Assembly: GCA_029309925.1 (NCBI GenBank)
Contig: JARKND010000001.1
Location: forward strand, 434,001-498,000
Direction: 5' to 3'
DNA length: 64,000 nucleotides
From: Fulvivirgaceae bacterium JP3-4
Lineage (GTDB): Bacteria; Bacteroidota; Bacteroidia; Cytophagales; Cyclobacteriaceae
Shown: positions 16,253 through 25,024 of the stretch, one piece after another
Layout of the letters: each line of letters opens with the position of its first letter
How positions within the stretch are numbered: the stretch's first letter is position 1
Notes under the pieces: generated by a model
Database searches by the model: none
What the model saw: only the letters and a program-made list of their open reading frames with translations
Told to the model about the DNA's origin: nothing
Position numbers and translations under genes: made by a program

Positions 16253-16828
16253 AAGCAAGCTCAAAATAAAATCCTTGAGAATGTACAATCCGAGAAGGAT
16301 GAGGAAATATGGAAGAATCTTATGGCCCCAGTTTTCTGCATAGTGTTTCACTTTTGGATGACTCGTGAGATAGTAGGCAAACACGCATAACACTGCTGTC
16401 AGGAGCAGGAACACCGTCACATACATCCAGACGAACTCAGGGCCTGGCAATGATGCGAACAATGGCACATAAACGCCAATATTGTCGCCACCGTTGGCGA
16501 TCGTCACAAGCGCAACATTGATAAATTGAAAATGGGTTGATTTAACAGAGAAGTCCTCACTTTCTTCTCCTTCTTCACTCAGCAGCTCTTTAATGCCAAC
16601 GATTATCGGCAGGATACCAAGAAGACTGATCCAGCGGTCACTCAGAAAGTTTCCGAGCACCACTCCGGTGAGACTAATGAGAATAAGTGTAATGATGCCG
16701 ACAAATTGGCCAGCGACAATGTTCCTGCCGCGGTAAGATGGAGCCGCGAAGTACACGCTCAGAATTAGCAAATCATCAATGTTCGTGATCACAAATGTGA
16801 CCACCGCTAAACCAATATGCGGTATCAT
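16250..16828 (-). CDS. CadD-family cadmium/heavy-metal transporter-like membrane protein
   Basis: The 192-residue protein has six hydrophobic segments and the family motifs TNIDDLLIL near residues 15-23 and IANGGDNIGVYVPLFA near residues 110-125. The Asp residues within membrane helices are the expected cation-handling sites in this LysE-superfamily branch. CadD proteins give cadmium resistance in Gram-positives; Bacteroidota members are less studied and the ion is not certain. It is transcribed on the minus strand, with a 52-base gap to a small unknown gene upstream. No metal-sensing regulator lies beside it. Confidence 0.82.
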   Translation of the reverse strand: MIPHIGLAVVTFVITNIDDLLILSVYFAAPSYRGRNIVAGQFVGIITLILISLTGVVLGNFLSDRWISLLGILPIIVGIKELLSEEGEESEDFSVKSTHFQFINVALVTIANGGDNIGVYVPLFASLPGPEFVWMYVTVFLLLTAVLCVFAYYLTSHPKVKHYAENWGHKILPYFLILLGLYILKDFILSLL

Positions 16829-16880
16829 GCATGAACGTTGTAGATCGCGGGATCGGCAAAAAATGCTGCCGGGAGGAAGA

Positions 16881-17102
16881 CTATTCTTCTACTTTTCCCT
16901 TTGATTTGGCAGAGATTGCCTTACCATTCTTGAACTCGCCCAGGTAATTTACGTCATAGGCGGTCTTGTACTGGCGAACAGCTGACATGATCTCATTGTA
17001 TGAGTCTCTGCGAATTTTCGTTGACTTCGCTGCGCCTTTGCTTTTCACTTCGATGTAGAACCCGTCTCTTAACTTAATTTCCCGTGTAATTGGCCTTCCC
17101 AT
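16881..17102 (-). CDS. Small basic hypothetical protein (73 aa)
   Basis: The protein starts MGRPITREIKLRDGFYIEV and is rich in Lys and Arg (about a quarter of its residues), with a Lys-rich C-terminal tail (AISAKSKGKVEE). The pattern of two short beta strands followed by a helix (RRDSYNEIMSAVRQYKTAY) suggests a compact nucleic-acid- or protein-binding fold, but no family is recognised. It lies upstream of the CadD-type gene on the same strand with a 52-base gap, so co-transcription is possible. No strong Shine-Dalgarno is seen. Confidence 0.55.
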   Translation of the reverse strand: MGRPITREIKLRDGFYIEVKSKGAAKSTKIRRDSYNEIMSAVRQYKTAYDVNYLGEFKNGKAISAKSKGKVEE

Positions 17103-17281
17103 TATAATTGTGTGTTTAATTACGAAAAAATGGCTGTTTTGAGGGGTTTAAAATGCAGAAATTGGGCCAGACTAAGACAAAACGACAGGAAACCCTTCTC
17201 ACAACCGCAAAGATAATGAATTTTGCGGTAAAAAAGTTCATTTAGATCGCAGTATTTCGTGATTATTAAGCAGTTAAGCCA

Positions 17282-17557
17282 TTAGTTCGCACCATAGTAA
17301 TGTTGCCAGATCTCAAACAATTTTGAGTCAAGTAACGGGTTCAGCGGTTTTAGATTTTCGTTGTTGAAGAGCAACGCACTCTTGCTGTGAAGTACTCCGT
17401 ACTCATCTTCCCAGCGTACTTCACATGATAAGTCCTCGCCATAGGATTTCAGTGGGACAACCAGGCAGTCATGTGCCGGGATCTGATAATGCGAATTGTA
17501 TCTCTTTATACGGGTTTCAATAATCTTATAGCCGGTTCCTAACTTAATGTTTGTCAT
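17282..17557 (-). CDS. Hypothetical protein (91 aa)
   Basis: A clear GGAGAAGG Shine-Dalgarno lies 6 bases before the ATG at 17557, which supports a real gene. The translation contains LVVPLKSYGEDLSCEVRWEDEYG followed by LHSKSALLFNNENLKPLNP, a beta-rich pattern, and ends with LFEIWQHYYGAN. There is no signal peptide or membrane helix. I do not recognise the family. It is on the same strand as the two upstream-facing genes at 16881 and 16250 but 179 bases from the nearer, so it is probably a separate unit. Confidence 0.6.
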   Translation of the reverse strand: MTNIKLGTGYKIIETRIKRYNSHYQIPAHDCLVVPLKSYGEDLSCEVRWEDEYGVLHSKSALLFNNENLKPLNPLLDSKLFEIWQHYYGAN

Positions 17558-17746
17558 ACGCCACCTTCTCCTTCGTTTGATTATACAACTTATTGGATTG
17601 GCAGGCCAGAGTAAATTCTTAAAGTATGAATGGAAGATTTCTTCTTTGATTCAATTGAAATCTTTGCCAGATTTCATGAGTGGCGCGACAAAGGCGCGCG
17701 CACAATAAGATCATAAATCAATTTTTTGCTCAACAGCAGTCATTCT

Positions 17747-18778
17747 ATGAAAACAAATGTCATCGCGATTACCTCCGTATTGTTGCTGCTGAGTCTCACG
17801 GGGAAGGCGCAAACATTCCAGCTTCGGGAAGCCGACAGCAGGACCGATGCATATTTCCGTGGTATGTCTGTAGTGGATGACAACGTTGCCTGGGTTAGTG
17901 GCAGCAAAGGTGTTGTAGGACGCACTATCAACGGAGGGGCTACCTGGAGGTTTCTTCAGGTTAAGGGTCATGAAAAACTCGAGTTCCGGTCGCTGTATGC
18001 ATTTGATTCTTTGAATGCCGTTATCGCGAATGCGGGTTCACCCGCAATAATCCTCCGAACAGCTGATGGCGGGCGGAACTGGAGATCTGTTTTTCAGAAC
18101 AGTCATCCCGATGCATTCATTGACGGTGTTGATTTCTGGAATGAGAAGGAAGGTATTTTTTACGGTGATGCGATCGAAGGATCGATGCTGATCATTGAAA
18201 CGAAAGACGGAGGTCTCACCTGGTCGGAAATCCCTGCCGACTTACGACCCAAACTACTTGAAGGCGAAGGATCCTTTGCCGCCAGCGGAACAAACATCCG
18301 ATGCATCGGCAATAATACGATCATTGCCACAGGTGGAAAGCATTCTCGTGTATTTGTTTCCAGTGATAAAGCAAAGTCGTGGAAGATCTTTCAGCCACCT
18401 ATCATCCAGGGAGAAACAATGACGGGCATCTTTTCCATTGCCTTTCGAAATGCAAATCGGGGAGTGATTGTGGGTGGAAACTACGAGATCGATTCCCTTG
18501 CGAAAGATCATATTCTGCTGACTGAGGATGGCGGCAAAACGTGGAAGGCTCCCGAGGTGCCAACTCGCGGGATTCGTGAAGGGGCTGAGTATATTTCCGA
18601 TCAGGTTGTAATCGCAACGGGCTACCCTGGCATTGATATCAGTTATGACGGTGGCCGAACATGGAAACGATTTTCTGATGAGAAACAATTCGCAGTTGTC
18701 CGCAAGGCCAGGAGGGGATCGTTGATTGTTATCGCGGGAGGAAGTGGCAAACTGGCGTTGATCACTGCTCAAAAATAA
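17747..18778 (+). CDS. Secreted beta-propeller protein with BNR/Asp-box (Ycf48-like) repeats
   Basis: A signal peptide (VIAITSVLLLLSLTGKAQ) precedes about 320 residues carrying repeated Asp-box motifs: TINGGATWRF, TADGGRNWRS, TKDGGLTWSE, TEDGGKTWKA and SYDGGRTWKR. At least five S/T-x-D-G-G-x-T-W copies spaced 45-60 residues apart indicate a six- or seven-bladed propeller. It is related to Ycf48/HCF136-type proteins and to sialidase-like folds, but catalytic sialidase residues are not evident. It is exported, perhaps to the periplasm or outside the cell. I chose the ATG at 17747 over an upstream in-frame ATG at 17726, because the signal peptide starts there. There is no operon partner. Confidence 0.82.
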   Translation: MKTNVIAITSVLLLLSLTGKAQTFQLREADSRTDAYFRGMSVVDDNVAWVSGSKGVVGRTINGGATWRFLQVKGHEKLEFRSLYAFDSLNAVIANAGSPAIILRTADGGRNWRSVFQNSHPDAFIDGVDFWNEKEGIFYGDAIEGSMLIIETKDGGLTWSEIPADLRPKLLEGEGSFAASGTNIRCIGNNTIIATGGKHSRVFVSSDKAKSWKIFQPPIIQGETMTGIFSIAFRNANRGVIVGGNYEIDSLAKDHILLTEDGGKTWKAPEVPTRGIREGAEYISDQVVIATGYPGIDISYDGGRTWKRFSDEKQFAVVRKARRGSLIVIAGGSGKLALITAQK

Positions 18779-19182
18779 AGTAAAACTTCATGGAATATTC
18801 TGTAAAGCCGAATCCATCCGGTGAGCGCTGTTGATAGTGTTACTATTTGTTCAAAGGACGTAAACTGGTTTCCAGTATACGAACCGTTAATTCAAGCGAT
18901 GTTTTTGTTTGCATCATAAAAGCTGAAACACGTGTTAATGCATTCGTTATATTCTGTTGGGACAACCGGCAATATCGTTATCATATATGAAAATCGCGAC
19001 TTATTAGCCGAAACCTTACATTCACAAAGCAGCTGTTGCCAAGTCTCAACTGCCGCTAATTGTAGATCAATTACCCCAAATTTTTAAGTCGACAAATTGT
19101 GCAACGACAAACTCACATTTTTCTCTATGGAATGATGTTTACACATTTCCTGGTATTGGAATTAAATTTCTAAAAATCAGGA
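18779..19182. other. Non-coding gap (404 bases)
   Basis: I see no open frame with protein-like content, no tRNA and no convincing hairpin with a T-run. The stretch is AT-rich toward its right end and is presumably the promoter region of the receiver-kinase gene at 19183. No good TAnnTTTG box could be placed with confidence. Confidence 0.5.
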
Positions 19183-20340
19183 ATGAAAAGCACGCTGAAA
19201 ATCTTGATCCTCGAAGACGTAGAAGACGATGTGGAGTTGATCAAAAGGACATTGAGAAAGGCCGGGGTGGAGTTTGAAGCCCGACAGGAAGATACTCGTG
19301 ATGGATTTCTGCGCGCTCTTCATGAGTACGAAGCCGATGTCATTCTCTCAGATCACTCATTGCCACAGTTTGATTCAGTTGAGGCGCTTGCATTGAGCAA
19401 GGAGCACGCACCCAACGTTCCTTTTATTCTTGTAACCGGTGCTGTGTCCGAGGAGTTTGCAGTTACGTGCCTCAAGGAAGGCGCTGATGACTACGTATTG
19501 AAATCGAATCTCGCCCGGCTTCCTAATGCAATCAGAAACGCCCTGAAACAGCGCGAGGCTGAGGATGCGAAGATGCGTGCAGCGCTGGCGTTGCAATCTC
19601 AAAATGCAGAATTGAAAAAAATAAATAAGGAACTCGACAGCTTCGTGTACAGCGTATCGCACAACCTGCGGGCACCGCTGATGTCAGTGCTGGGATTGCT
19701 GGACCTTGCCAAACATGAGAATCAAAATAACAAGTCCGAGCTCGAATTGTATTTTTCGATGATGGAAACGAGCATCCATAAGCTTGATGAAACGGTTAAG
19801 GAGATTCTGGACTACTCGCGGAATGCGCGCCAAAACGTTTCCATTGAAAAGATCGATCTGAAGAAAGTAATTGATGAGCATTTTGAGAAAATGCAGTTCA
19901 TGCCTGGATCTCAAAGCATCGAACGCATCATAACTATTGAAAAGAAGGCAGATTTTCATTCCGATAACTACAGGTTGTCTGTCATCATGAACAATCTCAT
20001 CTCGAATGCGATCAAATATCATGATCCGAAAAAAAGTCAGCCCTTTATCAGAATCACCGTACATGTCGATGAAGAAAAAGCTTCAATGACTTTTGAAGAC
20101 AATGGTATTGGTATAGAGGAGCGGTACCTTGACAAGGTCTTTGATATGTTTTTCCGGGGAACGGAAAAAAACAAAGGAGCGGGACTCGGCTTATACATTG
20201 TAAAGGAGGCCATTGATAAACTTGGAGGCAAAATCGCTATTCAATCAACGGTTGGCGAGGGAACCCAGTTCTATATTCAGCTGCCAAACTTTATTGCGTC
20301 CGATGCATCTGTCAATGACACTGTGGAAGCAATTTATTGA
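19183..20340 (+). CDS. Receiver-histidine kinase fusion (REC-HisKA-HATPase)
   Basis: The 385-residue protein begins with a receiver domain (LILEDVEDD; phosphoacceptor D57 in ILSDHSLPQ; DDYVLKSNL). A short coiled coil follows, then a HisKA segment with H160 in SVSHNLRAPLMS, then a HATPase domain with the N box (NNLISNAIKYHD), DNGIGI, F box and GAGLGLYIV. The receiver is at the N-terminus as an input domain, so phosphorylation by another kinase may control this one. The residue after the His is Asn and not the usual Glu/Asp of the HisKA E/DLR motif. A closely similar paralogue lies at 23856, with D57 and H160 at identical positions. The 3' end overlaps the convergent gene at 20334 by 7 bases. 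Confidence 0.93.
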   Translation: MKSTLKILILEDVEDDVELIKRTLRKAGVEFEARQEDTRDGFLRALHEYEADVILSDHSLPQFDSVEALALSKEHAPNVPFILVTGAVSEEFAVTCLKEGADDYVLKSNLARLPNAIRNALKQREAEDAKMRAALALQSQNAELKKINKELDSFVYSVSHNLRAPLMSVLGLLDLAKHENQNNKSELELYFSMMETSIHKLDETVKEILDYSRNARQNVSIEKIDLKKVIDEHFEKMQFMPGSQSIERIITIEKKADFHSDNYRLSVIMNNLISNAIKYHDPKKSQPFIRITVHVDEEKASMTFEDNGIGIEERYLDKVFDMFFRGTEKNKGAGLGLYIVKEAIDKLGGKIAIQSTVGEGTQFYIQLPNFIASDASVNDTVEAIY

Positions 20341-20981
20341 GCCTTGCTCAGCTTCAACGCGTAATCCTGCACGCGGAAGATCTTAGATGAACAGCTTTTG
20401 TAGGTGAAGTAGTTGTCGAACTCGATGCTTTCAATCTGGCTAATCTTAATGTCTTTTTTGATCTGACCGCTCGCCCCAGCGTTAATGACAATTTTTTCGA
20501 AGCGTTGATCAATTTCCTTTACAAACCCATCTATCGGCTCATTTCCCCTGCCGGGCATAATGATCCGCACGCGCTGATGTGTATCCAGCAATTTAATGAG
20601 GATTACTTTCAGATCATGCGGTGGAATTTGTGTTTCAAGCTGACGAATTTTTGTATTGGCTTCATTGTCGCTTACAATCTTGCGAAACGTTTTACGCAAG
20701 CTGTCTTTATACAACGTCTGAAACGACTGCACGCGATCAATCTGCTTCAGGGGAATGCAATGCCTCTCATGGTTCACACCGTGAATATCAAATTTTTTGA
20801 ACGAGATCATCTTTTCACCCGTCACACCGCTCTCGTAGATATTTTCAACGGCTGTGAGGAACAGCGTATGGCCTGCGGCTTCAGAAGTCACACCCACAAC
20901 ATTGCCACGGTGAAGGCTTTCGGTAAGGCATTTCAGGATCTGCTTTTGATCCGTAATGAAAGTAAGGTTGGGTGATGTCAT
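20334..20981 (-). CDS. Uncharacterised 215-aa protein, two beta-rich repeats
   Basis: I do not recognise a family. Two halves look like repeats of one beta-barrel type. Residues about 15-85 have GNVVGVTSEAAGHTLFLTAV and end in IPLKQIDRVQSF. Residues about 125-200 have VRIIMPGRGNEPIDGFVKEI, then KIVINAG, and end in IKISQIESIEF. The order of strand, Gly turn, strand, strand and terminal I-x-x-I-x-x-h strand is reminiscent of small SH3- or Sm-like barrels, with a helical segment between the halves. There is no signal peptide, so it is probably cytoplasmic. It converges with the receiver-kinase gene (7-base overlap). Function unknown. Confidence 0.6.
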   Translation of the reverse strand: MTSPNLTFITDQKQILKCLTESLHRGNVVGVTSEAAGHTLFLTAVENIYESGVTGEKMISFKKFDIHGVNHERHCIPLKQIDRVQSFQTLYKDSLRKTFRKIVSDNEANTKIRQLETQIPPHDLKVILIKLLDTHQRVRIIMPGRGNEPIDGFVKEIDQRFEKIVINAGASGQIKKDIKISQIESIEFDNYFTYKSCSSKIFRVQDYALKLSKAQ

Positions 20982-21137
20982 TCAGCACAAAATCAGGTTC
21001 ACGGTAATTCAATGTGGTAAATGTAAGCCGCAAATGATTGCCGAACAGCAAAAGGTTTCTATGCCAGCGTGTAATGGGCTCTTTTTCCGTTAAGATCGAC
21101 ATTCAATCGTTTAATGACGGCTGCAAAAGCGTGACGG

Positions 21138-21392
21138 CTATATGGATTCCTTGAGCCAGACGAAAAAGTCTTCCGGATGAATATTATGAATGGCAAGAAG
21201 CTTGGCCAGACTTTTCAGCGTCACGTTCGCTTTTCCTTTCTCAATTCTCCAGTATTGGATCATAGGGAGGTTGTGATCGCGGGTGAAATCAGTAAGGTTT
21301 TCATAGCCCTGCTGTTTGCGGAGCGTTGACAAACCTGTCCCGATGCGTTTTAAAAAAGTTTGAAATGTTTTCGTCTTCATCGTTGTGCTCAT
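21138..21392 (-). CDS. XRE-family helix-turn-helix protein (84 aa)
   Basis: The small protein is a single Cro/C1-type DNA-binding domain. A first helix (IGTGLSTLRKQQGY) is followed by the helix-turn-helix LTDFTRDHNLPMIQYWRIEKG and two closing helices (LKSLAKLLAIHNIHPEDFF). No second domain is present. It is probably a local regulator, and it lies on the same strand as the gene at 20334 with a 156-base gap. The target is unknown. No toxin partner is visible next to it, so an antitoxin role is not supported. Confidence 0.85.
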   Translation of the reverse strand: MSTTMKTKTFQTFLKRIGTGLSTLRKQQGYENLTDFTRDHNLPMIQYWRIEKGKANVTLKSLAKLLAIHNIHPEDFFVWLKESI

Positions 21393-21697
21393 AATATTTC
21401 TTAAAGTCGACAGTCATTTTTCAATTAGCCTGCCAGCAGGAAGACGAACGCAGTTTCCGTGCATAATCATTGAAATTTGAAGATTTCCTGTTGAAAATTT
21501 CCACACTCAGGATTTATTTCTACGCTCAACTTGCTGAATTACAATCCAGTCGTGGTCGTTGTTAAAAACTTTAAAAAAAATTCTAAATCCGGGTACATAT
21601 TTTTAACTTTATCATCAGCCCATCCCTTCGGAGACACTCCGAGTTATTTAAATTTATTTTGAAATGAGTTTAGAAAGTTTTTAGTCTCCGTAAGAAG
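21393..21697. other. Non-coding divergent intergenic region (305 bases)
   Basis: This region separates the minus-strand XRE gene from the plus-strand CHASE3 kinase gene. It holds a small inverted repeat, CGGAGACACTCCG (21629-21641), and AT-rich tracts near 21565-21600 and 21643-21680 that probably contain promoters. No coding frame is evident. Confidence 0.5.
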
Positions 21698-23419
21698 ATG
21701 CTCAGATTTTATTTCAATAGGCGGATAGTCGCAGGGCTTGTAGCAGCGCTCTCAATTCTGTTTGTACTGGCCTACCTTTCGAATGAAAATAAACTGCGCC
21801 TGGTGGCGAATAGCGACAGCGTTGCACATACATTGGACGTTTTGTTCCATGCGGAACGCGTTTTGAGCCATGCTATCAATCTTGAACTTGGACAAAGGGG
21901 TTATACCATCACGGGCAACGACACCTTTTTGTTGACCTATGCGGCTGCCCGAAGAAGATGGCCGGAAGAATTGAATCGATTACGGCAATTGACGGTGGAC
22001 AATGACCTGCAGCAATCGCGCGTGAATGATCTCCAGCACACTTTGCGAAAGCTTACGGAGTTTTCGGACAGTGCGGTTCAAACGAGAAAGGTCAGCAGGG
22101 AGAACGCGATCAAGCTGAATTCAAGTCTCGAAGGAAAAGGGCTTCTTGACGGTGTACGAAGGATCGTGGCGGCATTTCAGGCCGAGGAGCACAGGCTACT
22201 CGCTATCAGGTCGGGGCGGAATGAGATTGGCATCTCACGGTATAATCGCACATTTATTCTTTTGCTGGTAGCCACCACGTTGATCCTGCTTTTAATCTTT
22301 TATGCGATCAATGTGAACCTGAGGGCTCGGATCAGGACGGAAAACCGTCTGAAGATCGCGCTGCACGAGATTGAGGATTTATATGATAATGCGCCATGTG
22401 GCTACCATTCACTGGACGAAAACGGTGTGTTTGTGAATGCGAATAGCACGCTGTGTAACTGGCTGGGGTATAAACGCGGGGAGTTACTCGGTAAGGTGCG
22501 CTTTCGCGATATCATTTCAGAAGCGGACCAGGCTCTTTTTGAAGAATCCTTCCCTAAGTTCAAAGCAACGGGCGCGATATACGACATGGAATTCACCCTT
22601 ATCGGGAAAGATAAGCGGGAACTTCCCGTTGTGCTCAGCGCAATAGCTATCAAGGATAAGGATGGCCGCTACCTGAAGAGCCGTTCTATCAGCATTGACA
22701 ACACTGATCGTAAAAGTGCCGAAATGGAAATCAAAAATCTCAATCAGGAATTAGAAGCATTTACTTATTCCGTTTCGCACGATCTGCGCGCTCCGCTGCG
22801 ATCAATTGATGGTTATGCACGTATTCTACAGGAGGATTATTCTCAAAAGCTTGACGCAGAAGGAGAACGCGTGATCAATGTCATCATGAATAACGCGAGG
22901 CGAATGGGAAAACTCATCGATGACCTTCTGGAATTTGCGCGCCTTGGCCGAAAGGATCTGCAGCGCGTCAATGTTGACATGACGGGGCTTGTAAATTCCA
23001 TAAAAAAAGAACTTCTTGAAGAGCAGAAGGGGCGCTCAATTGAAGTTGATGTGAAGTCTTTGCACAACGCTCCTGTCGATATTGATATGATCAGGCAAGT
23101 TTGGATAAATTTGTTGGCGAATGCGTTGAAGTACACCGGTAAGGTGCCGCACGCCCACATTGAAATTTCCTCAACAAAATCAGATCATTCTGTCGAATAT
23201 ATTGTTAAAGACAATGGAGTCGGGTTTGACATGGCCTATGTTTCGAAATTGTTTGGCGTTTTTCAACGTCTCCACCGCCCGCAGGATTTTTCTGGTACCG
23301 GTGTCGGGCTGGCCATCGTCAGGCGTGTTGTCGAAAAACATGATGGTCAGGTTTGGGCAACAGGCGCTGTGAACCAGGGCGCCAGCTTTCATTTTACAAT
23401 TCCCACGAATAATGGATAA
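21698..23419 (+). CDS. CHASE3-PAS sensor histidine kinase
   Basis: The 573-residue protein has two membrane helices (about residues 8-26 and 188-206) enclosing a helical CHASE3-type sensor ([20 protein letters not shown]). A cytoplasmic PAS domain ([20 protein letters not shown], to about residue 340), HisKA with H361 in [12 protein letters not shown], and a HATPase domain with N box [11 protein letters not shown] and [11 protein letters not shown] follow. The arrangement is that of a phytochrome-like or CHASE3 kinase lacking its own receiver. The single-domain receiver gene that follows overlaps by 8 bases and is the obvious partner. Together with the receiver-kinase at 23856 they form a three-gene signalling operon. 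Confidence 0.95.
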   Translation: MLRFYFNRRIVAGLVAALSILFVLAYLSNENKLRLVANSDSVAHTLDVLFHAERVLSHAINLELGQRGYTITGNDTFLLTYAAARRRWPEELNRLRQLTVDNDLQQSRVNDLQHTLRKLTEFSDSAVQTRKVSRENAIKLNSSLEGKGLLDGVRRIVAAFQAEEHRLLAIRSGRNEIGISRYNRTFILLLVATTLILLLIFYAINVNLRARIRTENRLKIALHEIEDLYDNAPCGYHSLDENGVFVNANSTLCNWLGYKRGELLGKVRFRDIISEADQALFEESFPKFKATGAIYDMEFTLIGKDKRELPVVLSAIAIKDKDGRYLKSRSISIDNTDRKSAEMEIKNLNQELEAFTYSVSHDLRAPLRSIDGYARILQEDYSQKLDAEGERVINVIMNNARRMGKLIDDLLEFARLGRKDLQRVNVDMTGLVNSIKKELLEEQKGRSIEVDVKSLHNAPVDIDMIRQVWINLLANALKYTGKVPHAHIEISSTKSDHSVEYIVKDNGVGFDMAYVSKLFGVFQRLHRPQDFSGTGVGLAIVRRVVEKHDGQVWATGAVNQGASFHFTIPTNNG

Positions 23420-23837
23420 TAATAATGCCGTTGAAATTTTACTGGTTGAAGACAATCTTGATGACGCGGGTCTTACCATACGCGCATTAAAAAAACACAA
23501 CCTCGCAAACAACCTTCTGCATCTGCAGGATGGAGAGGAGGCATTGAACTACCTGTTTTCGGAGAAAGTGACATCAATTCCGAAAGTAATTCTGCTCGAT
23601 CTGAAAATGCCAAAAGTTGATGGAATTGAGGTGCTCAGGAAGTTGAAGGGCGATGACCGGAAGCGCGTTATCCCTGTTGTGGTGCTTACATCATCCAAGG
23701 AAGAAAAGGACATCGTAGAATCGTACAAGCTTGGCGTGAATGCGTATATCGTGAAGCCCGTTGATTTCGACAAGTTTGCAAAAGCAATTTCTGAAATTGG
23801 ATTCTTTTGGTTGTTACTCAATCAACCGCCAAAGTAA
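23412..23837 (+). CDS. Single-domain response regulator (Rcp1-like)
   Basis: The 141-residue protein is one receiver domain: LLVEDNLDD acidic pocket, phosphoacceptor D63 in [12 protein letters not shown], the switch residue in [11 protein letters not shown] and Lys in [11 protein letters not shown]. It matches the receiver subgroup typically encoded next to phytochrome-type and CHASE3 kinases. The start overlaps the kinase gene by 8 bases, which implies coupled translation. No output domain is present, so it probably relays phosphate to, or binds, the receiver-kinase fusion encoded 18 bases downstream. Confidence 0.95.
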   Translation: MDNNNAVEILLVEDNLDDAGLTIRALKKHNLANNLLHLQDGEEALNYLFSEKVTSIPKVILLDLKMPKVDGIEVLRKLKGDDRKRVIPVVVLTSSKEEKDIVESYKLGVNAYIVKPVDFDKFAKAISEIGFFWLLLNQPPK

Positions 23838-23855
23838 TTTAATACAAAGACCCCG

Positions 23856-24971
23856 ATGAAAGAACCACTAAGGATATTGATGCTCGAAGATGTCCCTGAT
23901 GACGTTGGACTTATCGAACGAACGCTTTCAAGGCAGAAAGTTGAGTTTGTAGGCAAGCGTGTGGATACAAGGGACGAGTTCATTCTGGAATTAAATTCGT
24001 TCAAGCCAGATGTGATTCTGTCAGACCATGTTCTTCCCCAATTCAATTCGCTCGAAGCACTTTCTATTTGCCAGCACATAAACCTGAACGTGCCATTTAT
24101 CTTGGTAACAGGAACCGTGTCGGAAGAGTTTGCTGTGAGCTGCCTCAAGCAAGGTGCGGATGATTACGTACTTAAATCGAACCTCGTGCGGCTCCCATCT
24201 GCCATTCAAAATGCGCTGCGACAGCGTGCACTCGAGGGGCACAGGAGAAATGATGAACGGCAACTTCGCCAGCAAAATGAGGAACTTACTAAAATCAATA
24301 AGGAGCTTGACAGCTTTGTCTACAGTGTTTCGCATAACCTCCGTGCACCGCTGATGTCATTGCTGGGGTTGCTAAAGCTGGTGGAAGTTGAAAGCGATAA
24401 CCCGTCCAGCGACCTGAAACCATATTTTGCGATGATGAATCACAGCATAGGAAAGCTGGACGAAACACTAAAAGAGATACTCGATTATTCGAAGAACGCG
24501 AGAACAGATGTTCATCGTGACAAGATCGACCTTCAAAAGCTGGTTGAAGAGAGTTTTGAAAAGTTGATGTATTTGCCAGGATCGGAGTTCGTTAAAAAGT
24601 CGATCACAATTAAATCGGATGGAGAGCTTTGGCAGGATAAATCGAGATTGTCCGTCATCATCACGAACCTGGTTTCAAATTCGATAAAATACAGGGACGA
24701 AAAAAAGAATCAGTGTACAATCGATGTTCAATGCCACTTTGACGAAAAAAACTTCACGCTGATTTTTCGCGACAATGGTATAGGCATCCCGCCAGAATTT
24801 GTTCCAAAAGTATTCGACATGTTTTACAGGGCCACAGAACGCAGCGAGGGCGCGGGGCTTGGGCTCTACATTGTTAAGGAAACGATTGATAAACTCGGTG
24901 GCGCAATCTCTGTTGAATCGCGGGTAGGCGAAAGCACCACCTTCAAACTCATCCTTCCCAATCTTATTTAA
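23856..24971 (+). CDS. Receiver-histidine kinase fusion, paralogue of the one at 19183
   Basis: The 371-residue protein has an N-terminal receiver (LMLEDVPDD; D57 in ILSDHVLPQ), HisKA with H160 in SVSHNLRAPLMS, and HATPase with NLVSNSIKYRD and GAGLGLYIV. The residue numbers and most motifs coincide with the protein at 19183, so the two arose by duplication; differences are spread along the whole length, so the event is not recent. It ends the CHASE3 kinase-receiver operon. Its receiver may accept phosphate from that kinase, making this a second-tier kinase. Its own output is not encoded here. A small hairpin terminator follows. Confidence 0.93.
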   Translation: MKEPLRILMLEDVPDDVGLIERTLSRQKVEFVGKRVDTRDEFILELNSFKPDVILSDHVLPQFNSLEALSICQHINLNVPFILVTGTVSEEFAVSCLKQGADDYVLKSNLVRLPSAIQNALRQRALEGHRRNDERQLRQQNEELTKINKELDSFVYSVSHNLRAPLMSLLGLLKLVEVESDNPSSDLKPYFAMMNHSIGKLDETLKEILDYSKNARTDVHRDKIDLQKLVEESFEKLMYLPGSEFVKKSITIKSDGELWQDKSRLSVIITNLVSNSIKYRDEKKNQCTIDVQCHFDEKNFTLIFRDNGIGIPPEFVPKVFDMFYRATERSEGAGLGLYIVKETIDKLGGAISVESRVGESTTFKLILPNLI

Positions 24972-24986
24972 TATTATGGCCGCTTC

Positions 24987-25004
24987 AGCTGGCGCAGCTT
25001 TTTT
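24987..25004 (+). terminator. Short hairpin terminator after the signalling operon
   Basis: AGCTG (24987-24991) pairs with CAGCT (24995-24999) around a GCG loop, followed by a T-run. The stem is only 5 bases, so strength is uncertain, but its position directly after the kinase stop and before the next gene fits a terminator. Confidence 0.6.
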
Positions 25005-25024
25005 AGTTGCTTCGCGGAAGCTCT

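Noticed and set aside
20881-21102. A 73-residue minus-strand frame overlapping the start of the 215-residue gene
   Set aside because: It overlaps the recognised start of that gene in another frame, its composition is not protein-like, and there is no ribosome binding site.
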